This document shows, piece after piece, positions 24,877-32,146 of a DNA stretch of 41,098 bases (position 1 is the first letter of the stretch; each line of letters starts with the position of its first letter). Source of the DNA: an uncultured Lachnospiraceae bacterium (GTDB lineage: Bacteria; Bacillota; Clostridia; Lachnospirales; Lachnospiraceae); the NCBI GenBank assembly GCA_910588955.1, contig CAJURQ010000035.1, forward strand, positions 1-41,098, read 5' to 3'. A program made the translations under genes and the position numbers. Below the pieces are notes generated by a model. That model searched no databases, was not told the DNA's origin, and worked only from the letters and a program-made list of their open reading frames with translations.

Positions 24877-26014
24877 ACTTTAGTCTGATATATTCGTAGG
24901 CTTCCGTCTCCGCCGCCAATATCTCCTCCACCGTCGGATTCTCAATCACCCGGTGGGCGTCCATCGCCGCCTCAATCAGCTCCGGTATCTCCAAAAACCG
25001 AATCTTCTTATCCAAAAACAGCGCCACCGCCTTCTCATTCGCCGCGTTGAACACAGTGGGCAGGGAACCGCCCCTCTCCGCCGCCCGGTAAGCGAGCGCA
25101 AGACCCCGGAAGGTGTCTGTATCCGGCTTTTCAAAGGTCAGGCTTCCAAGTTTACATAAGTCTACCCTGCCAATCTCCATCGGGCGTCTGTCCGGATAAA
25201 ACAATGCGTACTGAATGGGCAGCTTCATATCGGGCACGCCCATCTGTCCCATAATGCCGCCGTCCGCGTACTGCACCGCCGAGTGCAGAATGCTCTGAGG
25301 GTGCACCACCACCTCGATCTGCGAAAGCGCCACATCGAAAAGCCACTTCGCCTCCATCACCTCAAGCCCCTTGTTACACAGCGACGCGGAGTCGATGGTC
25401 ACCTTCTTTCCCATGGACCAGTTGGGATGCTTTAACGCGTCTTCCACCGTCATATCCGCCAGTTCTTCCCTGCTCTTTCCGCGGAAAGGACCGCCCGACG
25501 CCGTGAGCAGGATCTTCTCCGCCCGCGCTCGGTTTTCCCCGTGCAGAGACTGGAAAATCGCGCTGTGTTCGCTGTCTACGGGCAGAATCGACACACCCTT
25601 TTTCTTTGCCAGCGGCATAATGATATGCCCCGCCGTCACAAGCGTCTCCTTGTTTGCCAGCGCGATATCTTCCCCCGCCTCGATCGCCGCGATGGTCGGT
25701 CTGATACCGATCATGCCAACGATACCTGTAACCAGTATCTCCATGCCCTCCGCCGAAGCCGCTTCCAGAAGTCCGTCCATGCCGCTCACAATGCGGACAG
25801 GCAGGTCCTTCACCCGCTCGCGCAGATCCGCCGCCGCCTTTTCCTCCCAGAGCGCGGCTAGCTTCGGCTGAAACTCCCTGATCTGCGCCTCCAAAAGCGT
25901 TACATTGGAACCTGCCGCCAGAGACACAACTTCCAAGTCCTTTTCTTTCCTTACAATGTCAAGTGTCTGCGTCCCGATAGAACCGGTGGAACCCAGTATT
26001 CCTATTCTTTTCAT
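24866..26014 (-). CDS. dxr: 1-deoxy-D-xylulose 5-phosphate reductoisomerase
   Basis: First committed enzyme of the MEP pathway. NADPH loop GILGSTGSIGTQTLDIVR at the N terminus, VDSEHSAIFQ, the catalytic-loop region LTASGGPFRGKS and NWSMGKKVTIDSASLCNKG are present. The second ATG (26014) overlaps the cdsA stop as ATGA and is taken as the start (382 residues); ATG 26020 with GGAGGG close upstream is the alternative. Confidence 0.96.
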   Translation of the reverse strand: MKRIGILGSTGSIGTQTLDIVRKEKDLEVVSLAAGSNVTLLEAQIREFQPKLAALWEEKAAADLRERVKDLPVRIVSGMDGLLEAASAEGMEILVTGIVGMIGIRPTIAAIEAGEDIALANKETLVTAGHIIMPLAKKKGVSILPVDSEHSAIFQSLHGENRARAEKILLTASGGPFRGKSREELADMTVEDALKHPNWSMGKKVTIDSASLCNKGLEVMEAKWLFDVALSQIEVVVHPQSILHSAVQYADGGIMGQMGVPDMKLPIQYALFYPDRRPMEIGRVDLCKLGSLTFEKPDTDTFRGLALAYRAAERGGSLPTVFNAANEKAVALFLDKKIRFLEIPELIEAAMDAHRVIENPTVEEILAAETEAYEYIRLKFGE

Positions 26015-26862
26015 AGCCATATTCCCTCCAGCAGCGCAATCCCGAGGAACACGATCGGCGCCGCTACAATCACACTGTCAAACCGATCCATAATCCCGCC
26101 GTGACCGGGAATCAGCTTCCCGTAATCCTTGATCCCATGATCCCTCTTCACCGCGGAAGCCGCCAAATCCCCCACCATGGAGACGAGCGCTCCCACCGCA
26201 CCCAGAACCGCCGCAAGCGGCAGGGAAAGCGTCATCATCGTATATTGGTTGACAACAAAGTGCGTGTAGAGGACAAACAAAAGCGCCGCTCCCAAAATGC
26301 CGCCCACCGCGCCCTCTATAGACTTTTTCGGGCTTAACTTCGGCGTCATCTTGTGCTTCCCGATCAACACGCCCACACAGTAAGCGCACGTATCGCTCCC
26401 CCATGAGGCGAGAAAGACGAACCACACCAGATAGATTCCATCCTCAAATCCTTCCCGAAGCAGAAAGAGAAAGGACAGCATCACCGGTCCGTACAGGAAA
26501 GAAAACATTGCCGACATAATCTGGTTCGCATGGTACTTCGGAAAGGCAAAGACATAGACGAACAGAAAGGCGAGAAAAGCCGCAACGATCGCCACCACCA
26601 TCGCCGGAAGAGCCACACTGATATCTCTTGCAAGCGCAAGGCAGAGCATCCCGTAGTACACAAGCGTCATCACCAGCCCCACAATAACCGGAGCACTCGG
26701 ATTCATCTCTTCCCCGCGCACCTTACATGCCCTCGTCAGCTCCTGATACGCGATTACGGAAACCCCGAAGACCACCACCGCCATAAGCGCGCCGCCGGAC
26801 AGAAAAACCCCCAGCGCAATCGCCACCAGCGCAATGCCGCTTAATAACCTTGTACGAAACAT
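26011..26862 (-). CDS. cdsA: Phosphatidate cytidylyltransferase (CDP-diglyceride synthase)
   Basis: Integral membrane enzyme making CDP-diacylglycerol. About seven hydrophobic segments; the C-terminal signature reads GDLAASAVKRDHGIKDYGKLIPGHGGIMDRFDS in family form (seen as DHGIKDYGKLIPGHGG). 283 residues. Placed between uppS and dxr as in most Firmicutes. Confidence 0.96.
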   Translation of the reverse strand: MFRTRLLSGIALVAIALGVFLSGGALMAVVVFGVSVIAYQELTRACKVRGEEMNPSAPVIVGLVMTLVYYGMLCLALARDISVALPAMVVAIVAAFLAFLFVYVFAFPKYHANQIMSAMFSFLYGPVMLSFLFLLREGFEDGIYLVWFVFLASWGSDTCAYCVGVLIGKHKMTPKLSPKKSIEGAVGGILGAALLFVLYTHFVVNQYTMMTLSLPLAAVLGAVGALVSMVGDLAASAVKRDHGIKDYGKLIPGHGGIMDRFDSVIVAAPIVFLGIALLEGIWL

Positions 26863-26873
26863 ACAGACGCCCC

Positions 26874-27590
26874 CTATTCTTTTACCAGACCGTAGCGTCT
26901 GTCCCTCTTATTATATGCCGCCACCGCCTTCTCTAATTCTTCTTTTGAAAAATCCGGCCATGCCACCGGTGTAAAATAGAACTCCGTGTATGCCAGCTGC
27001 CAGAGCAGGAAATTGGAAATCCGCTGCTCCCCGCAGGTACGGATCAGAAGATCGGGCTCCGGAATGCCCGCCGTGTCGAGCGCATTTCCGAGACTTTCCT
27101 GCGTGATCTCCTCCGGTAAAAGCGCGCCATCCTTCACGCGAGCCGCCAGCTTCCTCACCGCGCGGACGATCTCGTCCCTGCCGCCGTAGTTGATGGCGAT
27201 CTGGAAATGCAGACCTGTATTATTTTTAGTCGCCTCCTCCAGATCCCCGATCCGTTTGCGGATATCCTCGTCGAGCCGGGACTTTTCCCCGATCACACGA
27301 ACACACATGTTATTTTTTGCCGCCGTCTTTAGACAGGTCTTCATATAATTCCGAAGAAGCCCCATCAGCGCATCCACCTCGTCCGCGGGTCTGTCCCAGT
27401 TCTCCGTACTGAAAGCGTACACCGTCAGATACTGGATTCCCATACGGTAAGCCTCTTCACATATCACTTCCACGGTTTTCGCGCCCTGCACATGCCCGTA
27501 ATTCCGGGGCATTCCCTTGCTTTTCGCCCATCTGCCGTTGCCGTCCAGTATGATCGCCACGTGCTGTGGAACCTTATTTTCTTCCGCCAT
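26874..27590 (-). CDS. uppS: Undecaprenyl diphosphate synthase (cis-prenyltransferase)
   Basis: Makes the C55 lipid carrier for wall polymers. The catalytic motif AIILDGNGRWAKSKG is at the N terminus with NYGHVQGAKTV, then YAFSTENWDRP and PDLLIRTCGEQRISNF. The frame extends 26 codons upstream across the terminator region; ATG 27590 with GAGG 5 bases before it gives the normal 238-residue protein. Confidence 0.96.
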   Translation of the reverse strand: MAEENKVPQHVAIILDGNGRWAKSKGMPRNYGHVQGAKTVEVICEEAYRMGIQYLTVYAFSTENWDRPADEVDALMGLLRNYMKTCLKTAAKNNMCVRVIGEKSRLDEDIRKRIGDLEEATKNNTGLHFQIAINYGGRDEIVRAVRKLAARVKDGALLPEEITQESLGNALDTAGIPEPDLLIRTCGEQRISNFLLWQLAYTEFYFTPVAWPDFSKEELEKAVAAYNKRDRRYGLVKE

Positions 27591-27632
27591 AATAACCTCA
27601 CTCCATATTATGTAAACCATTATAAAAGGAAA

Positions 27633-27664
27633 GGGGCGACAGAATCGTTCATTCTGTAAGCCCC
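27633..27664 (-). terminator. Intrinsic terminator after frr
   Basis: Minus strand GGGGC...ACAGAAT / ATTCTGT...GCCCC stem followed by TTTCCTTTT. It separates pyrH-frr from uppS-cdsA-dxr-rseP. A TATAAT (27619-27624) directly after it may be the -10 box for uppS, with no good -35 box. Confidence 0.75.
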
Positions 27665-27679
27665 TCACAACCCAATTTG

Positions 27680-28231
27680 TTAGACAGTCAAAATCTCCTT
27701 AGACTTCTCCTCCACCAGTTTATCCACTTCCTTGATAAACTTGTCCGTCAGCTTCTGCAGCTTCTCCTCCAGCTCCTTGATCTCGTCCTCGGAAACCTCG
27801 GTTTTCGCCAGCTTTTTCAGCGCGTCGTTGCCGTCCCGTCTGGTATTGCGGATAGCAACCTTATTCTCCTCGCCCCGCTTCTTGATATCCTTCACCAGCT
27901 CTTTACGGCGTTCCTCGGTAAGCTCCGGGAATACCAGCCGAATCAGGGAACCGTCGTTGCTTGGCGTGATGCCCACATCCGATGCCATGATTGCCTTCTC
28001 GATATCCTTAATCAGTGTCTTCTCCCACGGTGCAATCTGCAAAACCCTCGCCTCGGGAACCGTGATATTGCCCACCTGCTGAATCGGTGTAGGCGTCCCG
28101 TAATAGTCCACCTTAATCTTATCAAGGACATGCGGATTGGCGCGCCCTGCACGGATCGTTCCAAGATCGTTTACCAGAAAATCATAAGACTTCTGCATTT
28201 TTTCCTCATAAGGCTTCAGTCTCTCATCCAT
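27680..28231 (-). CDS. frr: Ribosome recycling factor
   Basis: Splits post-termination ribosomes together with EF-G. The 183-residue protein has the family features LGTIRAGRANPHVLDKI, YGTPTPIQQVGNI, and the C-terminal helix EELEEKLQKLTDKFI-like segment. It follows pyrH by 18 bases. Confidence 0.97.
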   Translation of the reverse strand: MDERLKPYEEKMQKSYDFLVNDLGTIRAGRANPHVLDKIKVDYYGTPTPIQQVGNITVPEARVLQIAPWEKTLIKDIEKAIMASDVGITPSNDGSLIRLVFPELTEERRKELVKDIKKRGEENKVAIRNTRRDGNDALKKLAKTEVSEDEIKELEEKLQKLTDKFIKEVDKLVEEKSKEILTV

Positions 28232-28249
28232 ACTGTAATCCTCCCAATA

Positions 28250-28945
28250 CTATACAGTCACCTTAGTGCCGTTAAATTTACCTTTGACGGTATTGACAAT
28301 GCTATTCTCCTCATTCAGACCGAACACCCACATAGGCATTTTGTTATCACGTGCCAGAATGGATGCCGTCATATCCACCACCTGAAGGTTCTTCGCGATC
28401 ACTTCTTCAATCGAAACCTCATCGTACTTTTTCGCGTTTGGATTACTGTGCGGGTCGTCATCATAAACGCCGTCCACCGCTTTCGCTAAAAGAATCACAT
28501 CCGCATCCACCTCGACGGCACGGAGAACAACGCCTGTGTCGGTGGAAAAATAAGGATGCCCTGTACCGCCCGCAAAAAAGACCACCATATTTCTCGAAAA
28601 ATACTTGTTTGCCCTGTCCTTTGAGAAAAGCTTCGTAAAGGAGCCGCATTCAAAAGGAGTCAGAACCGACGTCATCATCCCTACGGAACGAAAGATTTCC
28701 GACACATAGATGCAATTCATAATCGTGGCAAGCATACCTATCTGGTCCGCTTTCGTCCTGTCTATATTCTCGCTGGACCTGCCCCGCCAGAAATTGCCGC
28801 CGCCGATAACGATTCCTACCTGAATACCGTCATCCACAAGCTGTTTTACCTGTACGGCTACCCTTCTCACCGTCTCCTCGTCAAAACCCGTCTTTTTCTC
28901 GCCCGCAAGAGCTTCTCCGCTTAGCTTCAAGAGTATACGCTTCAT
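28250..28945 (-). CDS. pyrH: UMP kinase
   Basis: Phosphorylates UMP to UDP. LKLSGEALAG at the N terminus, VIGGGNFWRGR, and VDGVYDDDPHSNPNAKKYDE are characteristic. 231 residues. The ribosome binding site GGGGAG lies in the loop of a small ATGATAT/ATATCAT hairpin just before the ATG. Followed by frr, as in most bacteria. Confidence 0.97.
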   Translation of the reverse strand: MKRILLKLSGEALAGEKKTGFDEETVRRVAVQVKQLVDDGIQVGIVIGGGNFWRGRSSENIDRTKADQIGMLATIMNCIYVSEIFRSVGMMTSVLTPFECGSFTKLFSKDRANKYFSRNMVVFFAGGTGHPYFSTDTGVVLRAVEVDADVILLAKAVDGVYDDDPHSNPNAKKYDEVSIEEVIAKNLQVVDMTASILARDNKMPMWVFGLNEENSIVNTVKGKFNGTKVTV

Positions 28946-28975
28946 ATGATATCGATCTCCCCTATATCATCGGAT

Positions 28976-29953
28976 TTACTTTTTCTTCTTGAACTCCTCA
29001 AAGAAGGATGTAGGATTCACATCCGCATAGCACTGGGAACACATACCCTCGATCACCGCGCCGTTGTTGATCTGTACGGATTTAGACTTGATATTTCCCA
29101 TCACGATAGCTGTAGTATCCAGAATTACCGGACCCTGCACATCAATATCGCCTTTGACAGCGCCGGCAACTACCGCGCTGGTGGCAGTGATATTACCGAT
29201 CACCACGGAACTCTGTCCGATCTTCACGCTGCCCAGACTGTTCACCTCACCGGTGATCTTCGCGCCCTCGGCATAAATCTCAGCCGCCTTGGAATTACCC
29301 TGAATTGTACCCGTGATATTCAGCTTACCAAGAATGTCAAGGTTACCGTTTACAGTACCGATCAGTTCCATGGAACCCTCTGATACAATATCACCTGTTA
29401 TCGTCATGCCCTCTGTCACGACTGCCGTCTCGTCCACTGCTACACGATTTGCCTGTACTTCCATAGTCTTTCCCTTTCCTCCGCTATTCTCATCTTTCTC
29501 TTCCACAGGCGTTTCCGCCTCTGTTAAAATTTCTTCTGCCATTACAGGTTCTGCCTCCTCTTCTTCTATTACAGCCTCCACGGCTGCCGGCTCTTCTACC
29601 ACGGCTTCCGCCGCCGCTGCAGGTTCTGCAGCCACCTCTTCCACCATCGGTTCCGGTGTCAGAATCTCTTCTTCCAAAGGCTCCTCGACGAGCGCCGGTT
29701 CCGGCTCAGCCGCCGGCTCGGGTACCGCCTCAAGTTCGGGCGTTCCCATCTCCTCGATTTTATCCAGCATTCCGCTCAAATCCAAAGACTCAAGCGCATC
29801 ATCTGTAGAGGGCGTCTCTGATGCCGCGGCATCCGCAGATACCTGCTCCCCGGCATATCCTTCCGCTGCCAGAGCCGCTTCCAGCTCTTCTTCCGGCATC
29901 AGTTCATTGACAGCCTGGGATAAGTCGTCCTTCAAATCCGAAAAAAATCCCAT
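28976..29953 (-). CDS. Bactofilin-family polymer-forming protein with acidic N-terminal extension
   Basis: 325 residues. The C-terminal half (from about 160) is a bactofilin beta-helix: repeats of hydrophobic-Gly pattern such as MTITGDIVSEGSMELIG, VNGNLDILGKLNITG and GNITATSAVVAGAVKGDID. The N-terminal half (about 20-155) is a Glu/Ala/Pro/Val-rich low-complexity stretch. The tail ends MCSQCYADV with two Cys and a Lys-rich end. GGAGG is 8 bases before the ATG. Bactofilins are cytoskeletal polymers often acting with wall-modifying enzymes, and here the gene follows a polysaccharide deacetylase by 18 bases. Confidence 0.85.
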   Translation of the reverse strand: MGFFSDLKDDLSQAVNELMPEEELEAALAAEGYAGEQVSADAAASETPSTDDALESLDLSGMLDKIEEMGTPELEAVPEPAAEPEPALVEEPLEEEILTPEPMVEEVAAEPAAAAEAVVEEPAAVEAVIEEEEAEPVMAEEILTEAETPVEEKDENSGGKGKTMEVQANRVAVDETAVVTEGMTITGDIVSEGSMELIGTVNGNLDILGKLNITGTIQGNSKAAEIYAEGAKITGEVNSLGSVKIGQSSVVIGNITATSAVVAGAVKGDIDVQGPVILDTTAIVMGNIKSKSVQINNGAVIEGMCSQCYADVNPTSFFEEFKKKK

Positions 29954-29971
29954 TCCCTAATCCTCCATTCT

Positions 29972-30925
29972 TTAATCGTTGCTTATATGATGAATCGCCG
30001 CCGTATCATCTGTGATAGGAACGATCTTCGTATCTTCCATCGCCTGTATCTGCTCGATCAGCCCGGGCAATGCCTTCACCGTAGAATCCTTGTCGGACGC
30101 GTCATGCATCAATATGATCGCCTCCTGAAACTCCTGCAGCTTTGCCGTCGAGTTTCTGATAATGGACTCCGGGCTGATATAGGCTGACGAGGCGTCCCCC
30201 GAGGACACGTTCCAGTCGAAATAGCTCATATCCTGCTCTTCCAGATATGCGATCAGTTCATGCATGTCCACCCGGCTCACCGTATTGCTGCTGCCTCCCG
30301 GAAATCTGCAGTACCTGCACCAGACACCGGTCGTATCGTAGAGAAATTCCTGCAGTTTCGTGAGATCCTCCACGTAACTTTCTTTTGACTGATAAATCTC
30401 ATTGTATTTATGACTGTAGGAATGCATCGCCAGCGTATGCCCTTCCTCCACAATTCTTTTGTATAACGGCTGATATCTTTCTTCCTCTTTCCCGACCACA
30501 AAAAAAGTCGCCTTTACATCATACTCCGCCAGTATATCCAGTATCTCTTCGGTATTGCCGCTTGGTCCGTCGTCGAAAGTAAGGTACACCTTTCTGATCC
30601 CGTCTTCCGCATCGGAGGTCCCGCTGTCCGAATCGGACGTATCACGCCTGAACTCGTCCACGCCGGATGCCGTGTACAGTTCTCCGCCCTGCGTCTCTGC
30701 GCCGGATTCCTGCATCTGCGCCATCGCGGGAACCGTCTGCTCGCGAAGCACGCGCAGTTCCCGTTTCGCCTCATAGAGATTTACGCCAAGAACCACACAG
30801 AGAATCGTTAGAATCAGTATCGTGGAAAGCGGAATAATAACGAGCAGCCGTTTCATCAGTTGAAAATGTGCATCCTGTTCCGCATCCATCTTCATCGGCT
30901 CCTTTTTCATTCTCTTATTCCACAT
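29972..30925 (-). CDS. Membrane-anchored polysaccharide deacetylase (NodB domain)
   Basis: Removes acetyl groups from glycans outside the membrane. N-terminal membrane anchor (LLVIIPLSTILILTILCVVLG), linker, then NodB domain with KVYLTFDDGPSGNTEEIL (metal-binding Asp), LAMHSYSHKY (His pair), CRFPGGSSN and a final IILMHD. The annotated start at 30925 has AAGGA directly against it and lies at the likely transcription start, so ATG 30889 (MDAEQDAH, with AGGAG 9 bases upstream) may be the true one. Probably the first gene of the unit with the bactofilin. Confidence 0.88.
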   Translation of the reverse strand: MWNKRMKKEPMKMDAEQDAHFQLMKRLLVIIPLSTILILTILCVVLGVNLYEAKRELRVLREQTVPAMAQMQESGAETQGGELYTASGVDEFRRDTSDSDSGTSDAEDGIRKVYLTFDDGPSGNTEEILDILAEYDVKATFFVVGKEEERYQPLYKRIVEEGHTLAMHSYSHKYNEIYQSKESYVEDLTKLQEFLYDTTGVWCRYCRFPGGSSNTVSRVDMHELIAYLEEQDMSYFDWNVSSGDASSAYISPESIIRNSTAKLQEFQEAIILMHDASDKDSTVKALPGLIEQIQAMEDTKIVPITDDTAAIHHISND

Positions 30926-31032
30926 TCCTTTATACTATATCACATTTGAGAGACTACGAAAAGAAATTTTGAAAAAAAAGCGCAAGAAAAATTCACCAGA
31001 TAATCACGGCAGCAAAATATTTTAAAATATAG

Positions 31033-31061
31033 TTGCAACATAAAAACCAAAGTGCTATAAT
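31033..31061 (+). promoter_or_regulatory. Promoter upstream of the nitrilase-family gene
   Basis: TTGCAA (31033-31038), 17-base spacer, TATAAT (31056-31061). The predicted start is at about 31068, directly at the foot of a strong terminator hairpin. Confidence 0.8.
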
Positions 31062-31068
31062 TCGACTC

Positions 31069-31119
31069 GAAGAAGCACAAAGATGTGAGTTCCACACATC
31101 CTTGTGCTTCTTCTTTTTT
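31069..31119 (+). terminator. Promoter-proximal intrinsic terminator (attenuator or small RNA)
   Basis: Stem GAAGAAGCACAA / TTGTGCTTCTTC plus GATGTG / CACATC with a single A-C mismatch, 7-base loop, then six T. It begins within a base or two of the predicted transcription start, so the basic transcript would be a hairpin of about 50 bases. Downstream (31120-31200) is the leader of the nitrilase gene. No T-run on the other strand, so it acts on plus-strand transcription. Confidence 0.85.
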
Positions 31120-31200
31120 ACAGCACTCCGTGGCTGTGTCAGTGCAGCATCCGCAGTCCCGAGACATAAAACAGTAAAGCCGCGCAGAAAAGAGGGTAAG

Positions 31201-32106
31201 ATGAAAGACATTATGAAAGTATCAACCGTTGCCTTTAACGCCAAGTGGGGTGACAAGGAAACCAATCTGAACCGAATGACCGGCTACATAGAAGCCGCGG
31301 CGGCGGAAGGCTCCAACCTGATCGTATTTCCCGAGATGGGACTGACGGGATATGATGACGAGGAGGACAAGCCTCTAAAAGAAAAAATGCAGTACAGACT
31401 GGCAGAGACAGTCCCCGGTCCCACCTCCGAAAAAATCGCGGAACTGACGAAAAAGCTCGGCGTTTACGTGGCATACGGCTTTCCCGAGAGAGACGCCGAA
31501 AAAAGCGACGTCATCTACAATGCCGCATGTGTATGCGGCCCCGAGGGAATCATCGGTTCCTACAGAAAGATTCACCTCCCGTATCCCGAGCCGCACTGGG
31601 CTGCGCGCGGTGACAAACCTTTTCTTTTTGAGACGCCGTGGGGTCCTGTTGCGCTTGGCATCTGCTATGATTCTTACTGTTTTCAGGAACTGATGCGTTA
31701 CTATGCCGCCAAAGGCTGCCGCTTGTATATCAACTGTACGGCTCTGGCGAAATGCCACGGCATTGCCCTCGGCTCAACCACGTTAGAAGCCGGCGTCATC
31801 ACCAACCAGATTTATATCGTCTCCTCAAACCTTGCCGGGAAAGACCTCTACAACGTATTTTGGGGCGGCGCCAGCATCATCGGTCCAAGCACCAACTTCT
31901 GGGAGGCGGAATACTTCGCAGGCTATCCCTTCACCGACCCGAAGGCGATCCAGAACAAGATGTACACCGCAACGATAGACCTGACATTGGCATCCCGCGA
32001 AAAGTTTGAGCCGAATGCCCTGATAAACGGCAAGACCGATTACCGTCCCGCCATTTATAAGGAATTGATGGAAGATTTGCTCAAAGACCCGAAATTTCAG
32101 GAATAG
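31201..32106 (+). CDS. Carbon-nitrogen hydrolase (nitrilase superfamily)
   Basis: Hydrolyses a non-peptide C-N bond or amide; substrate unknown. The Glu-Lys-Cys triad is visible: Glu in VFPEMGLTGYD, Lys in GSYRKIHLPYPE, Cys in LGICYDSYCFQE. The frame opens far upstream across the promoter and terminator, but ATG 31201 is preceded by GAGGG and starts the family domain at once (MKDIMKVSTVAFNA), giving 301 residues. Single gene, convergent with the ABC exporter. Confidence 0.9.
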   Translation: MKDIMKVSTVAFNAKWGDKETNLNRMTGYIEAAAAEGSNLIVFPEMGLTGYDDEEDKPLKEKMQYRLAETVPGPTSEKIAELTKKLGVYVAYGFPERDAEKSDVIYNAACVCGPEGIIGSYRKIHLPYPEPHWAARGDKPFLFETPWGPVALGICYDSYCFQELMRYYAAKGCRLYINCTALAKCHGIALGSTTLEAGVITNQIYIVSSNLAGKDLYNVFWGGASIIGPSTNFWEAEYFAGYPFTDPKAIQNKMYTATIDLTLASREKFEPNALINGKTDYRPAIYKELMEDLLKDPKFQE

Positions 32107-32124
32107 ACTACGGCACATACGTAC

Positions 32125-32146
32125 GGCGGCGGCTATTACCGCCGCC
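32125..32146. terminator. GC-rich hairpin between convergent genes
   Basis: GGCGGCGG (32125-32132), 6-base loop, CCGCCGCC (32139-32146). It spans the 3' ends of the nitrilase and permease genes, and one arm encodes the terminal Arg run of the permease. T-runs are weak on both sides, so terminator function is only likely. Confidence 0.4.
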
